Below are positions 7,824 to 15,693 of a DNA stretch of 64,000 bases, one piece after another. The stretch comes from Mycobacterium sp. Aquia_216 (GTDB taxonomy: Bacteria; Actinomycetota; Actinomycetes; Mycobacteriales; Mycobacteriaceae): contig NZ_CP113529.1 in NCBI RefSeq assembly GCF_026723865.1, positions 372,001-436,000 of the forward strand. Reading direction: 5' to 3'. The stretch's first letter is position 1, and the number at the start of each line of letters is the position of its first letter. The notes beneath the pieces are model-generated. The model made no database searches. It had not been told where the DNA came from and saw nothing but the letters and a program-made list of their open reading frames with translations. A program made the position numbers and the translations under genes.

Positions 7824-8932
7824 TGGGGTACGCAGGAGCGCGCGGCGGGCTGGAAGCCATTCTTGCCGCGGAGGATCTGGTGCGCCGGGCACGCGATTTC
7901 GCGCCGGTCCCGTGGGCGAGCACCGAGCAGATCGTCGCGCGTTTCCGGCTCGCGGTCGACCGGGTGATGGGCGAGGGCGGTCTGTTCGATGAGGCCGCCG
8001 CGGCGGCCGCGCTGCGCCAAGCCGAAGGTGACCTGCTGGAGGCCGCGCACCTGCTGCGGGCGCACCGCTCCACGTTGCCGCGCCTGGCGGTCAGCGAGCC
8101 GATCGACCCGAACCGGATGACGATCATGCGCCGCGTCGTGCCGGCCTTCCGCGAGCCGGACGGCCCCCAGCTGCTGGGCCGCACCACCGACTACACCCGC
8201 AGGCTGCTGGACCAGCCGGTCACGGCTCCCGCGCCGCCGGCCGATGAGCACGTGGGCCCGACGCCGCCGGCCACCGCGCAGCAGCGCAGCCCGCGTCGGT
8301 TCCTCGACCTGCTGCGCGAGGCCGGTCTGGCCGTCGATCACCGCACTGTCGACGACCCGGAACCCTTTGACATCAGCCGGATTCCGCCGCGGCCCCCGGC
8401 GCCACGGTCGGCCGCGCTGGCGACGATGGCCCGCGCGGATACCGGCGCGCTGTTGGGATTGTGGTACCGGTCGATCCTCGGCCCCGACGGTGACATTCAC
8501 GAAATCACCCTCGGCGAGGTGCGGCACGGGCGGTTGCCGCTGGAGGTCGAGCATCCGCACACCGGCGAGCCGGTGACGATCGGTGAGTTCCGGGTCACCG
8601 AGGCTGAGGCCATCGAGGATCTCGACGGTGCCGATGAGGATCGCAGCCGGTTCGACGTCGGGTACGGAATGTGCTTCGGGCACAACGAACGTAAGGCCAT
8701 CGCGATGGCGAACCTGGACATCGCCAACCGCCGCTTCGGCCGGTCCGGCCCGCTGGAACAGCTGCTGCTTATGACTACCGACGGGCTGGACTCCGCCGGA
8801 TTCCTCGAGCACCTCAAACTCCCGCACTACGTGACATTCCGCTCCATGGTGGAACGCAAACAGGCGCTGCAGTCGGCCGGGACCACCTGCGCGGTGCGTG
8901 TTCCTGAACCCGCCGGAAGGGACTGCGAATGA
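7823..8932 (+). CDS. phnI: PhnI: C-P lyase core subunit, ribose-phosphonate-forming nucleosidase
   Basis: 369 aa from ATG 7823; E. coli PhnI has 354 aa. The N-terminus GYAGARGGLEAILAAEDLV is the hallmark PhnI start, and the C-terminal half carries GYGMCFGHNERKAIAMANLD, a conserved block near the active site. PhnI removes adenine from ATP so that phosphonate can be attached to C1 of ribose 5-triphosphate. Start chosen by the one-base overlap with phnH and by the conserved N-terminus. The stop overlaps the start of the phnJ-phnK fusion (ATGA, 8929-8932). Confidence 0.95.
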   Translation: MGYAGARGGLEAILAAEDLVRRARDFAPVPWASTEQIVARFRLAVDRVMGEGGLFDEAAAAAALRQAEGDLLEAAHLLRAHRSTLPRLAVSEPIDPNRMTIMRRVVPAFREPDGPQLLGRTTDYTRRLLDQPVTAPAPPADEHVGPTPPATAQQRSPRRFLDLLREAGLAVDHRTVDDPEPFDISRIPPRPPAPRSAALATMARADTGALLGLWYRSILGPDGDIHEITLGEVRHGRLPLEVEHPHTGEPVTIGEFRVTEAEAIEDLDGADEDRSRFDVGYGMCFGHNERKAIAMANLDIANRRFGRSGPLEQLLLMTTDGLDSAGFLEHLKLPHYVTFRSMVERKQALQSAGTTCAVRVPEPAGRDCE

Positions 8933-10758
8933 CCACGACCGCCGCGTTGCTCGCCGAAATCGCCGAGCAGCAGACGCCGCCGGGAATCCTGGACGAAAGC
9001 GCCAAACGAGAGATCCGACGCGCCGCACTGACTGCGGTGTGTGTGCCGGGCTACCAGGTGCCATTCGGATCTCGGGAGATGCCGGTGGCGCGCGGTTGGG
9101 GCTCGGGTGGCCTGCAGGTGACGTTGGCGGTGATCGGCGCCGGCGACACAGTGAAGGTCATCGACCAGGGCGATGACGCCGGTGTCAACGCCACCAACTT
9201 GCGTAGGCTGATCGCGGCCACCAGCGGATGCGCGGAGTCGGCCGACACCCGCGAGTCGACCGTCGTCCAGACCCGCCATCGCATCCCGGAGGAAGCCCTG
9301 TCGGCGGGCGACATCCTGGTGTATCAGGTGCCGGTGCCCGAGCCGCTGCGCAAGGTGCAGAAATCGGTCACCGAGTGCGCCCGCATGCATGCCGAAAACG
9401 ATTACGCAGCAATGTGGGTCGGGTTGTACGAGGACATCGTTCGCAACGGCATGATCACCCGCAGCACGGGCTATCCGGTGCTGGTCGCCGGGCGCTACGT
9501 CATGGCGAGCACTCCGATTCCGCGCTGGGACGTGCCGCGGCTTCATCATTGTGAGCACATCAACTTGTTCGGCGCCGGGCGGGAGAAGCGGATCTACGCG
9601 GTTCCGCCGCACACCGACGCGGTCCCAATGACATTCGACGACGTGCCGTTCGAGGTGGAGTACTCGGGTGGTGCGGTGTGCAAACTGTGCGGCAGCGATG
9701 ACGTGTTCCTCGTCGAGGCCGGGCCCGCAGGCGGTTTCATGTGCAGTGACACCGAGTGGTGCGCCCGGGTGCGTGCCGGTGACACCGACCGCGCTGCGCA
9801 TCGCGAGCGGGCGCCGCTGCATCTGCTGCCTGACCCACGGCGGCGTGCCGGCGCCGGCACGCCGGCCCGGCGGCCTACCTACCCAAGCCCGATGCCCAGG
9901 CGCGAGACGCGGACCGGCAGCCCCGAATGGATGCTGCGGGTCGATTCGATCGGCAAGGTGCACGGCACCGGCGGCGTGTATGCGGTCGAGGGCACCGGGC
10001 CCGACCACGGCACCGCGATCAGCCCGAACACCGGCGCAGTCGTGGCGATGTGGGATGTGTCCTTCGATGTCGCACCGGGCGAGGCGCTGGGTGTGATCGG
10101 AGAATCCGGGTCGGGTAAGTCGACCGTGCTGTCGTGTGTCATCGGGAATGAAAGAGCGACAACGGGTTCGGTACACCTGGCGACTGTCGACGATGGCGCT
10201 ACCGACCTGCTGTCGTTGCCCGACGCTATGCGTCGGCGGCTGCGCGTCGATGCAATGGCAGCGGTACACCAGAACCCCGCCGATGGCCTCGACCTGCGAA
10301 TCAGCGCCGGCGGCAACATTGCCGAGCGGCTCACCGCGGCGGGATGGCGCGGCTACCACGATATCCGCAGCCGTGCCGCTGAACTCCTTGAGCGAGTAGA
10401 GGTTCCGTTATCCCGGATGGATGATCCGGTGGGGACGTTCTCCGGCGGCATGCGGCAACGCGTGCAGATCGCCAAGGCGCTGGCGACAGAACCGCCGGTG
10501 TTGCTGCTGGACGAGCCGACCACGGGGCTGGACGCGTCGGTGTCCGCGGGCGTGCTCGACCTGCTGCGCGGATTGCTGTTCGAACGCAACGTCGCGGCGG
10601 TCGTTGTCAGCCATGACTTCTCGGTGATCGAGACGCTGACCGATCGCGCCGTCGTCATGCAGCTGGGCAGGGTGATCGAGCGCGGCCTGACCGATCAGCT
10701 GTTCTGTGACCCGCATCAGCCCTACACACAGCGGCTCGTTGCCGCAACAAGGAGGTGA
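8929..10758 (+). CDS. phnJK: PhnJ-PhnK fusion: radical SAM C-P lyase joined to its ABC-type ATPase
   Basis: 609 aa in one uninterrupted frame. Residues about 1-298 are PhnJ: N-terminal GYQVPFGSREMPVARGWGSGG, EHINLFGAGREKRIYAVPPHT, and the iron-sulfur cysteines C251, C254, C272 and C278 (CxxC, 17 residues, C, five residues, C). PhnJ cleaves the C-P bond of 5-phosphoribosyl-1-phosphonate with SAM. Residues about 299-332 are an Arg/Pro-rich linker. Residues about 333-609 are PhnK: Walker A GESGSGKST (391-399), signature FSGGMRQRVQIAKAL, Walker B PVLLLDEPTTGLD, H-loop VVSHDF. E. coli PhnJ and PhnK are separate proteins of about 281 and 252 aa that bind each other; here the contact is covalent. 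The PhnK part also has a roughly 25-residue insertion before its Walker A. The 3' end overlaps the ribosome-binding region of phnL. Confidence 0.95.
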   Translation: MTTTAALLAEIAEQQTPPGILDESAKREIRRAALTAVCVPGYQVPFGSREMPVARGWGSGGLQVTLAVIGAGDTVKVIDQGDDAGVNATNLRRLIAATSGCAESADTRESTVVQTRHRIPEEALSAGDILVYQVPVPEPLRKVQKSVTECARMHAENDYAAMWVGLYEDIVRNGMITRSTGYPVLVAGRYVMASTPIPRWDVPRLHHCEHINLFGAGREKRIYAVPPHTDAVPMTFDDVPFEVEYSGGAVCKLCGSDDVFLVEAGPAGGFMCSDTEWCARVRAGDTDRAAHRERAPLHLLPDPRRRAGAGTPARRPTYPSPMPRRETRTGSPEWMLRVDSIGKVHGTGGVYAVEGTGPDHGTAISPNTGAVVAMWDVSFDVAPGEALGVIGESGSGKSTVLSCVIGNERATTGSVHLATVDDGATDLLSLPDAMRRRLRVDAMAAVHQNPADGLDLRISAGGNIAERLTAAGWRGYHDIRSRAAELLERVEVPLSRMDDPVGTFSGGMRQRVQIAKALATEPPVLLLDEPTTGLDASVSAGVLDLLRGLLFERNVAAVVVSHDFSVIETLTDRAVVMQLGRVIERGLTDQLFCDPHQPYTQRLVAATRR

Positions 10759-10760
10759 TC

Positions 10761-11501
10761 GTGGTGCCGGCGGTGCTCACTGTGCGGGCGTTGCACAAAT
10801 CTTTCACACTGCACACGATCGACGGGCGCGTCGTGCACTCACTGCGTGGCGTCGACCTCGATGTGTACGCCGGCGAGCATGTCGCGCTGGCCGGACCGAG
10901 CGGGGCGGGTAAATCCTCGCTCCTTCGTTGTGTCCATCGCACCTATTTGCCGGACTCAGGCTCGGTGCTGCTGCGCACCGCGGCGAACGAAGAGATCGAG
11001 CTGACCAACCTGTCGGACCGGGCGATGGCACGCGTGAGGAGCCGCGAATTCGGTTATGTGTCACAGTTTTTGAATGCTCCGCCGCGCACCAGCCCGCTGG
11101 AGTTCGTGGCGGCCGGAGCCCGGCGCCGCGGTGTTGACCGCGCCGAGGCGCGCGAGGCGGCCGCGGACGCACTGCGCCGGCTCAACCTCGACGAAGTGCT
11201 GTGGCAGGTGGACTGCTCGGTGCTGTCAGGCGGCGAGCGTCAGCGGGTGAACCTGGCCGCCGGCACGGTCCGGCCGCCGCGGCTGCTCCTGCTCGACGAG
11301 CCGGTGTCGGCGCTCGACCCCGCCAACCGGGAAGCGTCGCTCGAACTGATCGCGACGCTGACGACACGGAACGTCGCGGTGCTCGGGGTCTATCACGATC
11401 TGGATGCCATGCGGCGGTTGGCATCTCGGGTTGTGCTGATGCGCGACGGCCGCATCGTGAAAGACGGTGCGCCGACCGAGATCTTCGAAGGAGTGGCATG
11501 A
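10761..11501 (+). CDS. phnL: PhnL: C-P lyase-associated ABC-type ATPase
   Basis: 246 aa from GTG 10761; GTG codons at 10755 and 10764 are alternatives, but 10755 lies inside the AAGGAGG ribosome-binding site at 10749-10755. Features: N-terminal LTVRALHKSFTLH, Walker A GPSGAGKSS, Q-loop VSQFLNAPPRTSPLEFVA (a PhnL hallmark), signature LSGGERQRVNLAAG, Walker B RLLLLDEPVSALDP and H-loop VYHDLD. PhnL is an ATPase required for C-P lyase function that can associate with the PhnK-bound core complex. Its stop overlaps the phnM start (ATGA). Confidence 0.93.
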   Translation: MVPAVLTVRALHKSFTLHTIDGRVVHSLRGVDLDVYAGEHVALAGPSGAGKSSLLRCVHRTYLPDSGSVLLRTAANEEIELTNLSDRAMARVRSREFGYVSQFLNAPPRTSPLEFVAAGARRRGVDRAEAREAAADALRRLNLDEVLWQVDCSVLSGGERQRVNLAAGTVRPPRLLLLDEPVSALDPANREASLELIATLTTRNVAVLGVYHDLDAMRRLASRVVLMRDGRIVKDGAPTEIFEGVA

Positions 11502-12748
11502 CGATCGAGGTGTTCGAGCGGACAGTGCGGCACTGGCCGTTGGCGACGCCGCCGGCGGACTACGTGCTCGGCCACGTCTGCGCGGTGCTGCCCGACCGCG
11601 TGATCAACGACGCGTTGGTGGCCGTACGCCACGGTGTCATCGCGGCGGTCGAACCGCACCCGCCCGGGCTGTCGGCCGATGTCGACGGTCAAGGCCTGCT
11701 GTGCATTCCCGGTTTGGTGGACACGCACAGTGACGGGCTGGAGAGCGAGCGGTTGCCGCGGCCGGGTGCGGAGCTACCGATGGAGTTCGCGCTGCTGTCA
11801 TTCGAGGGCAGGCTACGGGCCGCTGGGGTGACAACCGTGTTCCACGGCGCCGGGTTCGAACACAGCATGGGCCGTCGCGCGCCGCGTACCGTCGAAGGCG
11901 CCGAGCTGTGCTGTGACGCCATCGAGGCGCGGACCGAGGGCCTGGTGGATCACCGGATCCTGTATCGGCTCGATGTCCGTTGCGCGGAAGGCCTTGTGGC
12001 GCTTAAGGAACGGCTCGCCAAGAGGGCAGGGATGCCGCTCGTCTCGCACGAGGACCACACTCCCGGGCAGGGCCAGTACGCCGAACGTACCTATTACGAG
12101 CGCTACATGATTGGCGCGCGTGGGATGACCCCCGAAGAAGCGATCCGCCACGTCGATCACCTCATTGCCGAGCGCAGCGGGCGCCTCGGCATCCGCGAAG
12201 AGGCGATGGGTTGGCTCGGCGAGCAGGCGCGGGCCGGGCGCATCCGGCTGCTCGGCCATGACCCCACGTCGCGGGCCGAGGTTGACGAATTGGTGGCCCG
12301 AGGCGGTGCGGTCGCCGAATTCCCGACCACGCTGGCCGCCGCGCAAGCGGCGCGTGACCATGGACTGCCGGTGGTGATGGGCGCGCCGAACGTGCTGCGC
12401 GGTAGCTCACATAACGGCAACGCGTCGGGCCGCGAGCTCATCGAGCGCGGTCTGGTGACCTCAATCGCCTCGGATTACCTGCCGTCGAGCCTGCTGGCCG
12501 CGGCGTTCGCCGTTGCCGACGATGCCCGGATCGGTCTGGCCGCCGCCGTCGCGTTGGTGACGTCGGGTCCGGCGGATGCCGCAGGGCTGGCCGACCGCGG
12601 CCGGCTACTGTCGGGCCTGCGGGCGGATCTGGCGCTCGTCGCACCCGGGCACTGGCCGGTCGTGCATGCGGTGCTGGTGAGCGGGACACGCGCCGAAGAT
12701 CATCTCGCCACTTCGCACGACGGCCAGGACCTAGAGGAGGTGCCATGA
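11498..12748 (+). CDS. phnM: PhnM: alpha-D-ribose 1-methylphosphonate 5-triphosphate diphosphatase
   Basis: 416 aa from ATG 11498, overlapping phnL by 4 bp. Amidohydrolase-type enzyme: metal-binding start IPGLVDTHSDGLE, the characteristic VSHEDHTPGQGQY segment, then HDPTSRAEVDELV and the C-terminal ASDYLPSSLLAAAF. PhnM hydrolyses the triphosphate intermediate to 5-phosphoribosyl 1-phosphonate plus diphosphate, supplying PhnJ. E. coli PhnM has 378 aa; the extra length is N-terminal. Followed with ATGA overlap by an HD-domain gene. Confidence 0.94.
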   Translation: MTIEVFERTVRHWPLATPPADYVLGHVCAVLPDRVINDALVAVRHGVIAAVEPHPPGLSADVDGQGLLCIPGLVDTHSDGLESERLPRPGAELPMEFALLSFEGRLRAAGVTTVFHGAGFEHSMGRRAPRTVEGAELCCDAIEARTEGLVDHRILYRLDVRCAEGLVALKERLAKRAGMPLVSHEDHTPGQGQYAERTYYERYMIGARGMTPEEAIRHVDHLIAERSGRLGIREEAMGWLGEQARAGRIRLLGHDPTSRAEVDELVARGGAVAEFPTTLAAAQAARDHGLPVVMGAPNVLRGSSHNGNASGRELIERGLVTSIASDYLPSSLLAAAFAVADDARIGLAAAVALVTSGPADAAGLADRGRLLSGLRADLALVAPGHWPVVHAVLVSGTRAEDHLATSHDGQDLEEVP

Positions 12749-13275
12749 CCCTCTCCCGTGAATCGCTGGGCATGCTCATCGCTGGGCTGGCCGGCCTGCC
12801 CTACGGCCGGGAGGTGGTGGACCAGCGGGCGCATGCACTACAGACCGGGTGGTACGCCAAGCAGGCCGGCGCCGATGACGAGTTGTTGGTCGCAGCGACA
12901 TTGCACGACATCGGGCGGGCCAGCGAGGTGGCTGCCCAATGGCCGGATCTTCCGCACGAGCTGTGCGGCGCCGAGTTCGCGCACGCGTACCTCGGTGAGC
13001 GTGCTGCCCGGATCATCGGTGCCCACGTGCCGGCCAAGCGCTACCTGGTCGCCACCGACCCCGGGTACCACGCTCATCTCAGCCTCGCGTCGGTCGCATC
13101 GCTCAAAGTGCAGGGCGGCGGGATGAGCGACGAAGAGGTGGCCGACTTCCGTGCGAGTCCCGTCGCCGAAGAGGCGGTCATGGTGCGGCGATGGGACGAC
13201 GACGCGAAGGATCCGTACGGCCCGATGATCGCCATCGCCGAGGTGCTGGACGCCTACGATCGGCTGACCGCCTGA
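12745..13275 (+). CDS. Phosphonate-operon HD-domain protein (PhnZ/TIGR03276-like)
   Basis: 176 aa, ATG overlapping the phnM stop. Metal ligands of an HD fold are visible: H30 (RAHALQ), H54-D55 (ATLHDIGR), H80 (EFAHAYL) and H94 in GAHVPAKRYL. The HVxAKRYL segment occurs both in the di-iron oxygenase PhnZ and in HDIG proteins associated with phosphonate operons. Either oxidative cleavage of a hydroxyphosphonate or hydrolysis of a cyclic or phosphate-ester intermediate is possible. Neither phnP (phosphodiesterase) nor phnN is in the operon, so this protein might take over the PhnP step; that is inference. Last gene of the operon. Confidence 0.8.
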   Translation: MTLSRESLGMLIAGLAGLPYGREVVDQRAHALQTGWYAKQAGADDELLVAATLHDIGRASEVAAQWPDLPHELCGAEFAHAYLGERAARIIGAHVPAKRYLVATDPGYHAHLSLASVASLKVQGGGMSDEEVADFRASPVAEEAVMVRRWDDDAKDPYGPMIAIAEVLDAYDRLTA

Positions 13276-13281
13276 GCGTGA

Positions 13282-13298
13282 CCGGACGGATCGTCCGG
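13282..13298 (+). terminator. Hairpin after the phn operon
   Basis: CCGGACG-GAT-CGTCCGG forms a perfect 7-bp stem with a three-base loop, starting 7 bp after the last phn gene. There is no U-tract, which is usual for high-GC actinobacterial terminators. It separates the phn operon from the rpsF operon. Confidence 0.5.
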
Positions 13299-13436
13299 CA
13301 CTGAGCGCGTCCCGGTCTGCGTGAATTTCTCTGGTCAGCCGCTCGTCCGGTACCCTGGGGCGGTTGCCGACGCAGGCGACTCTCCTGTCACGGAACGCCC
13401 GTGGCCGTACAGACCAGAGGAGGTGGTGAGGTTTCC

Positions 13437-13727
13437 ATGCGTCCATACGAAATCATGGTCATTCTTGACCCCACACTTGACGAGCGCACCGTTGCTCCAT
13501 CCTTGGAGACGTTCCTCAACGTTGTCCGCAAAGACGGCGGGTCCGTCGACAAGGTGGACATCTGGGGTAAGCGCCGGCTGGCCTACGAGATCGCCAAGCA
13601 CGCCGAAGGCATCTACGTAGTTGTCGACCTCAAGGCGGCACCGGCCACGGTGTCCGAGCTCGACCGTCAGCTGAGCCTCAACGAGTCGGTCTTGCGCACC
13701 AAGGTGATGCGCACCGACAAGCACTGA
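13437..13727 (+). CDS. rpsF: 30S ribosomal protein bS6
   Basis: 96 aa from ATG 13437; an in-frame start at 13401 would add a non-conserved leader. Starts [16 protein letters not shown] and contains [20 protein letters not shown], both classic S6 segments, and has the standard length for mycobacterial S6. S6 binds the central domain of 16S rRNA together with S18, encoded two genes downstream. First gene of the conserved rpsF-ssb-rpsR-rplI operon. A TACCCT hexamer at 13351-13356 upstream is a possible -10 element. Confidence 0.97.
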   Translation: MRPYEIMVILDPTLDERTVAPSLETFLNVVRKDGGSVDKVDIWGKRRLAYEIAKHAEGIYVVVDLKAAPATVSELDRQLSLNESVLRTKVMRTDKH

Positions 13728-13842
13728 GTCGGGTAGCGCACGCGCTCCCCGGCGTCAGCGGGTGTGCGTAGGCTCAGCGAAAACACGCTCATGACCGTTA
13801 ACCGTCCCCAGGCGAGAGCCGGGATGGACCCAGGAGGAAACA

Positions 13843-14358
13843 GTGGCTGGTGACACCACTATCACCGTTGTCGGAAACCTGACTGCCGACCCTGAACTGC
13901 GGTTCACGCCGTCGGGTGCCGCCGTCGCGAATTTCACCGTGGCGTCGACCCCCCGGATCTTTGACCGCCAGAGTTCGGAATGGAAAGACGGTGAGGCGCT
14001 GTTCCTGCGGTGCAACATCTGGCGGGAAGCCGCCGAGAACGTCGCGGAAAGCCTGACCCGCGGGTCGCGGGTGATCGTCACCGGACGGCTCAAGCAGCGC
14101 TCGTTCGAGACCCGCGAAGGTGAGAAGCGCACCGTTTTCGAGGTCGAGGTCGATGAGATCGGGCCCTCGCTGCGGTACGCCACCGCCAAGGTGAACAAGG
14201 CAAGCCGCAGTGGCGGCGGGGGCGGCGGCTTCGGCAGCGGCGGCGGATCTCGCCAGGCGCCCGCGGCGCAGGCGAGCAGCGCACCGGCGGACGATCCGTG
14301 GGGGAGTGCTCCGGCATCGGGCTCCTTCGCCGGCGGCGACGAAGAACCGCCCTTCTGA
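13843..14358 (+). CDS. ssb: Single-stranded DNA-binding protein
   Basis: 171 aa from GTG 13843 with AGGAGG about 6 bp upstream. The OB-fold spans about residues 1-115 ([59 protein letters not shown]). A Gly/Ser-rich flexible linker follows, and the protein ends with the acidic tip GGDEEPPF that recruits partner repair and replication proteins. Length and architecture match mycobacterial SSB (Rv0054 type). Located between the S6 and S18 genes. Confidence 0.97.
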   Translation: MAGDTTITVVGNLTADPELRFTPSGAAVANFTVASTPRIFDRQSSEWKDGEALFLRCNIWREAAENVAESLTRGSRVIVTGRLKQRSFETREGEKRTVFEVEVDEIGPSLRYATAKVNKASRSGGGGGGFGSGGGSRQAPAAQASSAPADDPWGSAPASGSFAGGDEEPPF

Positions 14359-14413
14359 CGTGAAACGCCGTCACACCACACAAGACCAGTAGCAAACGGA
14401 AAGAAAGAAACAC

Positions 14414-14668
14414 ATGCCCAAGTCCACGAAACGGCGCCCGGCTCCGGAAAAGCCGATCAAGACACGCAAATGCGTCTTTTGCTCGAAGAAGGGCCAATCG
14501 ATCGACTACAAGGACACCACGTTGCTGCGCACCTACATCAGTGAGCGCGGCAAGATCCGGGCGCGGCGCGTCACCGGAAACTGCGTGCAGCACCAGCGCG
14601 ACATTGCGATCGCGGTGAAGAACGCCCGCGAGGTGGCCCTGCTGCCCTTCACTTCGTCGGCGCGATAG
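14414..14668 (+). CDS. rpsR: 30S ribosomal protein bS18, Cys-containing (C+) form
   Basis: 84 aa. Sequence elements [27 protein letters not shown] and [17 protein letters not shown] are those of bS18. The CxxC pair plus the downstream Cys mark the zinc-type (C+) form, corresponding to rpsR1 (Rv0055). Mycobacteria usually also carry a Cys-free paralogue expressed under zinc limitation; it is not in this window. AAAGAAAG lies just upstream of the ATG. Confidence 0.97.
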   Translation: MPKSTKRRPAPEKPIKTRKCVFCSKKGQSIDYKDTTLLRTYISERGKIRARRVTGNCVQHQRDIAIAVKNAREVALLPFTSSAR

Positions 14669-14700
14669 TCGCCGGACGCCCAACCGAAAGTACGAAAACG

Positions 14701-15159
14701 ATGAAGCTGATTCTGACGGCCGACGTCGACCATCTCGGCGCCGTCGGCGAGACTGTCGAGGTCAAGGACGGGTACGGCCGGAACTTCCTCCTTCCGCGCG
14801 GCCTGGCGATCGTCGCCTCACGCGGCGCCCAGAAGCAGGCCGACGAGATTCGACGGGCCCGCGACACCAAGGCCGTCCGCGATCTCGGGCACGCCAACGA
14901 GATCAAGACGGCCATTGAGGCGCTCGGCCCGGTGGCGCTGCCGGTGAAGACGGCGGCCGATTCCGGGAAGCTGTTCGGCTCGGTGACCGCCGGTGATGTG
15001 GCCGCGGCAATCAAGAAGGCCGGCGGCCCGAATCTCGACAAGCGCATTATCCGGTTGCCCAAGACGCATATCAAGGCGGTCGGCACCCATTCGGTCTCGG
15101 TGCATCTGCACCCGGAGATCAATGTCGACGTTGCGCTCAACGTCGTCGCGGACAGCTAA
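14701..15159 (+). CDS. rplI: 50S ribosomal protein bL9
   Basis: 152 aa from ATG 14701. The N-terminal RNA-binding domain shows [34 protein letters not shown], the L9 signature; a connecting helix rich in Lys/Arg/Glu follows and the C-terminal domain ends [19 protein letters not shown]. Standard length for mycobacterial L9 (Rv0056). Last gene of the ribosomal operon; a strong hairpin follows at 15181. Confidence 0.97.
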   Translation: MKLILTADVDHLGAVGETVEVKDGYGRNFLLPRGLAIVASRGAQKQADEIRRARDTKAVRDLGHANEIKTAIEALGPVALPVKTAADSGKLFGSVTAGDVAAAIKKAGGPNLDKRIIRLPKTHIKAVGTHSVSVHLHPEINVDVALNVVADS

Positions 15160-15180
15160 CTCAGCACCGCTTGTTCTCGT

Positions 15181-15216
15181 CCGGCGGCTGCCGTAAATCG
15201 GCGGCCGCCGGATTTT
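15181..15216 (+). terminator. Rho-independent terminator after rplI
   Basis: The arms at 15181-15193 and 15199-15211 form a 13-bp stem with a single G-T wobble and the loop TAAAT, followed by ATTTT. It lies 21 bp after the rplI stop and should end the rpsF-ssb-rpsR-rplI transcript. Confidence 0.85.
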
Positions 15217-15693
15217 GTCGTGCCATCAGCGTGCCGAGAGGTTCCGCTGTGGATGGACGCCGTGGATCGGGCTGGCGAACTATTTGCGTGAGGCCGCCGA
15301 CTGGGCCCCTTAACCCCCTCGTAACTCAGCGAAAATATGGCTGAAAGCCAACACGCCCGGGGCAGTAACCTGCGACGACACGCCGAAGAGATTCTTCTCC
15401 ACACCGATGCACCGGTCTTGTACGACCCTTATCAGCAGGGATGCCGCAGCGCCGCGTTTTAATCCACAGGTTCTCCACACCCCACTCAACACAGGTGTCG
15501 ATGGATATGCACACACGATGCACAGCCTTATGAACAGCGGCCCTTTCACGTGCTGGCCAGCAACGCTTACGGTCTTCCAGGCGCGAGGCTTTGCCGGCGC
15601 TTGGGTCTGGAGCGGCGCTGCCCCGACCGACGTTGTTAAGTGTCGGCTATCGAATGTATGTTCGCATCATGTTGCAGAGGGAGGCGAGAGCCC
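15217..15693 (+). promoter_or_regulatory. rplI-dnaB intergenic region with DnaA-box-like and LexA-box-like motifs
   Basis: No gene is supported here. Three same-orientation 9-mers resembling DnaA boxes occur within 85 bp: TTCTCCACA at 15395-15403, TAATCCACA at 15460-15468 and TTCTCCACA at 15471-15479. Near dnaB, TCGAATGTATGTTCGC at 15650-15665 matches the mycobacterial LexA box TCGAACnnnnGTTCGA with two mismatches. The RBS GAGGGAGGCGAG precedes the dnaB GTG. Confidence 0.45.

Noticed and set aside
13351..13356. TACCCT as a -10 element for the rpsF operon
   Set aside because: Plausible spacing to the gene, but no convincing -35 partner was seen; kept only as a remark under rpsF.
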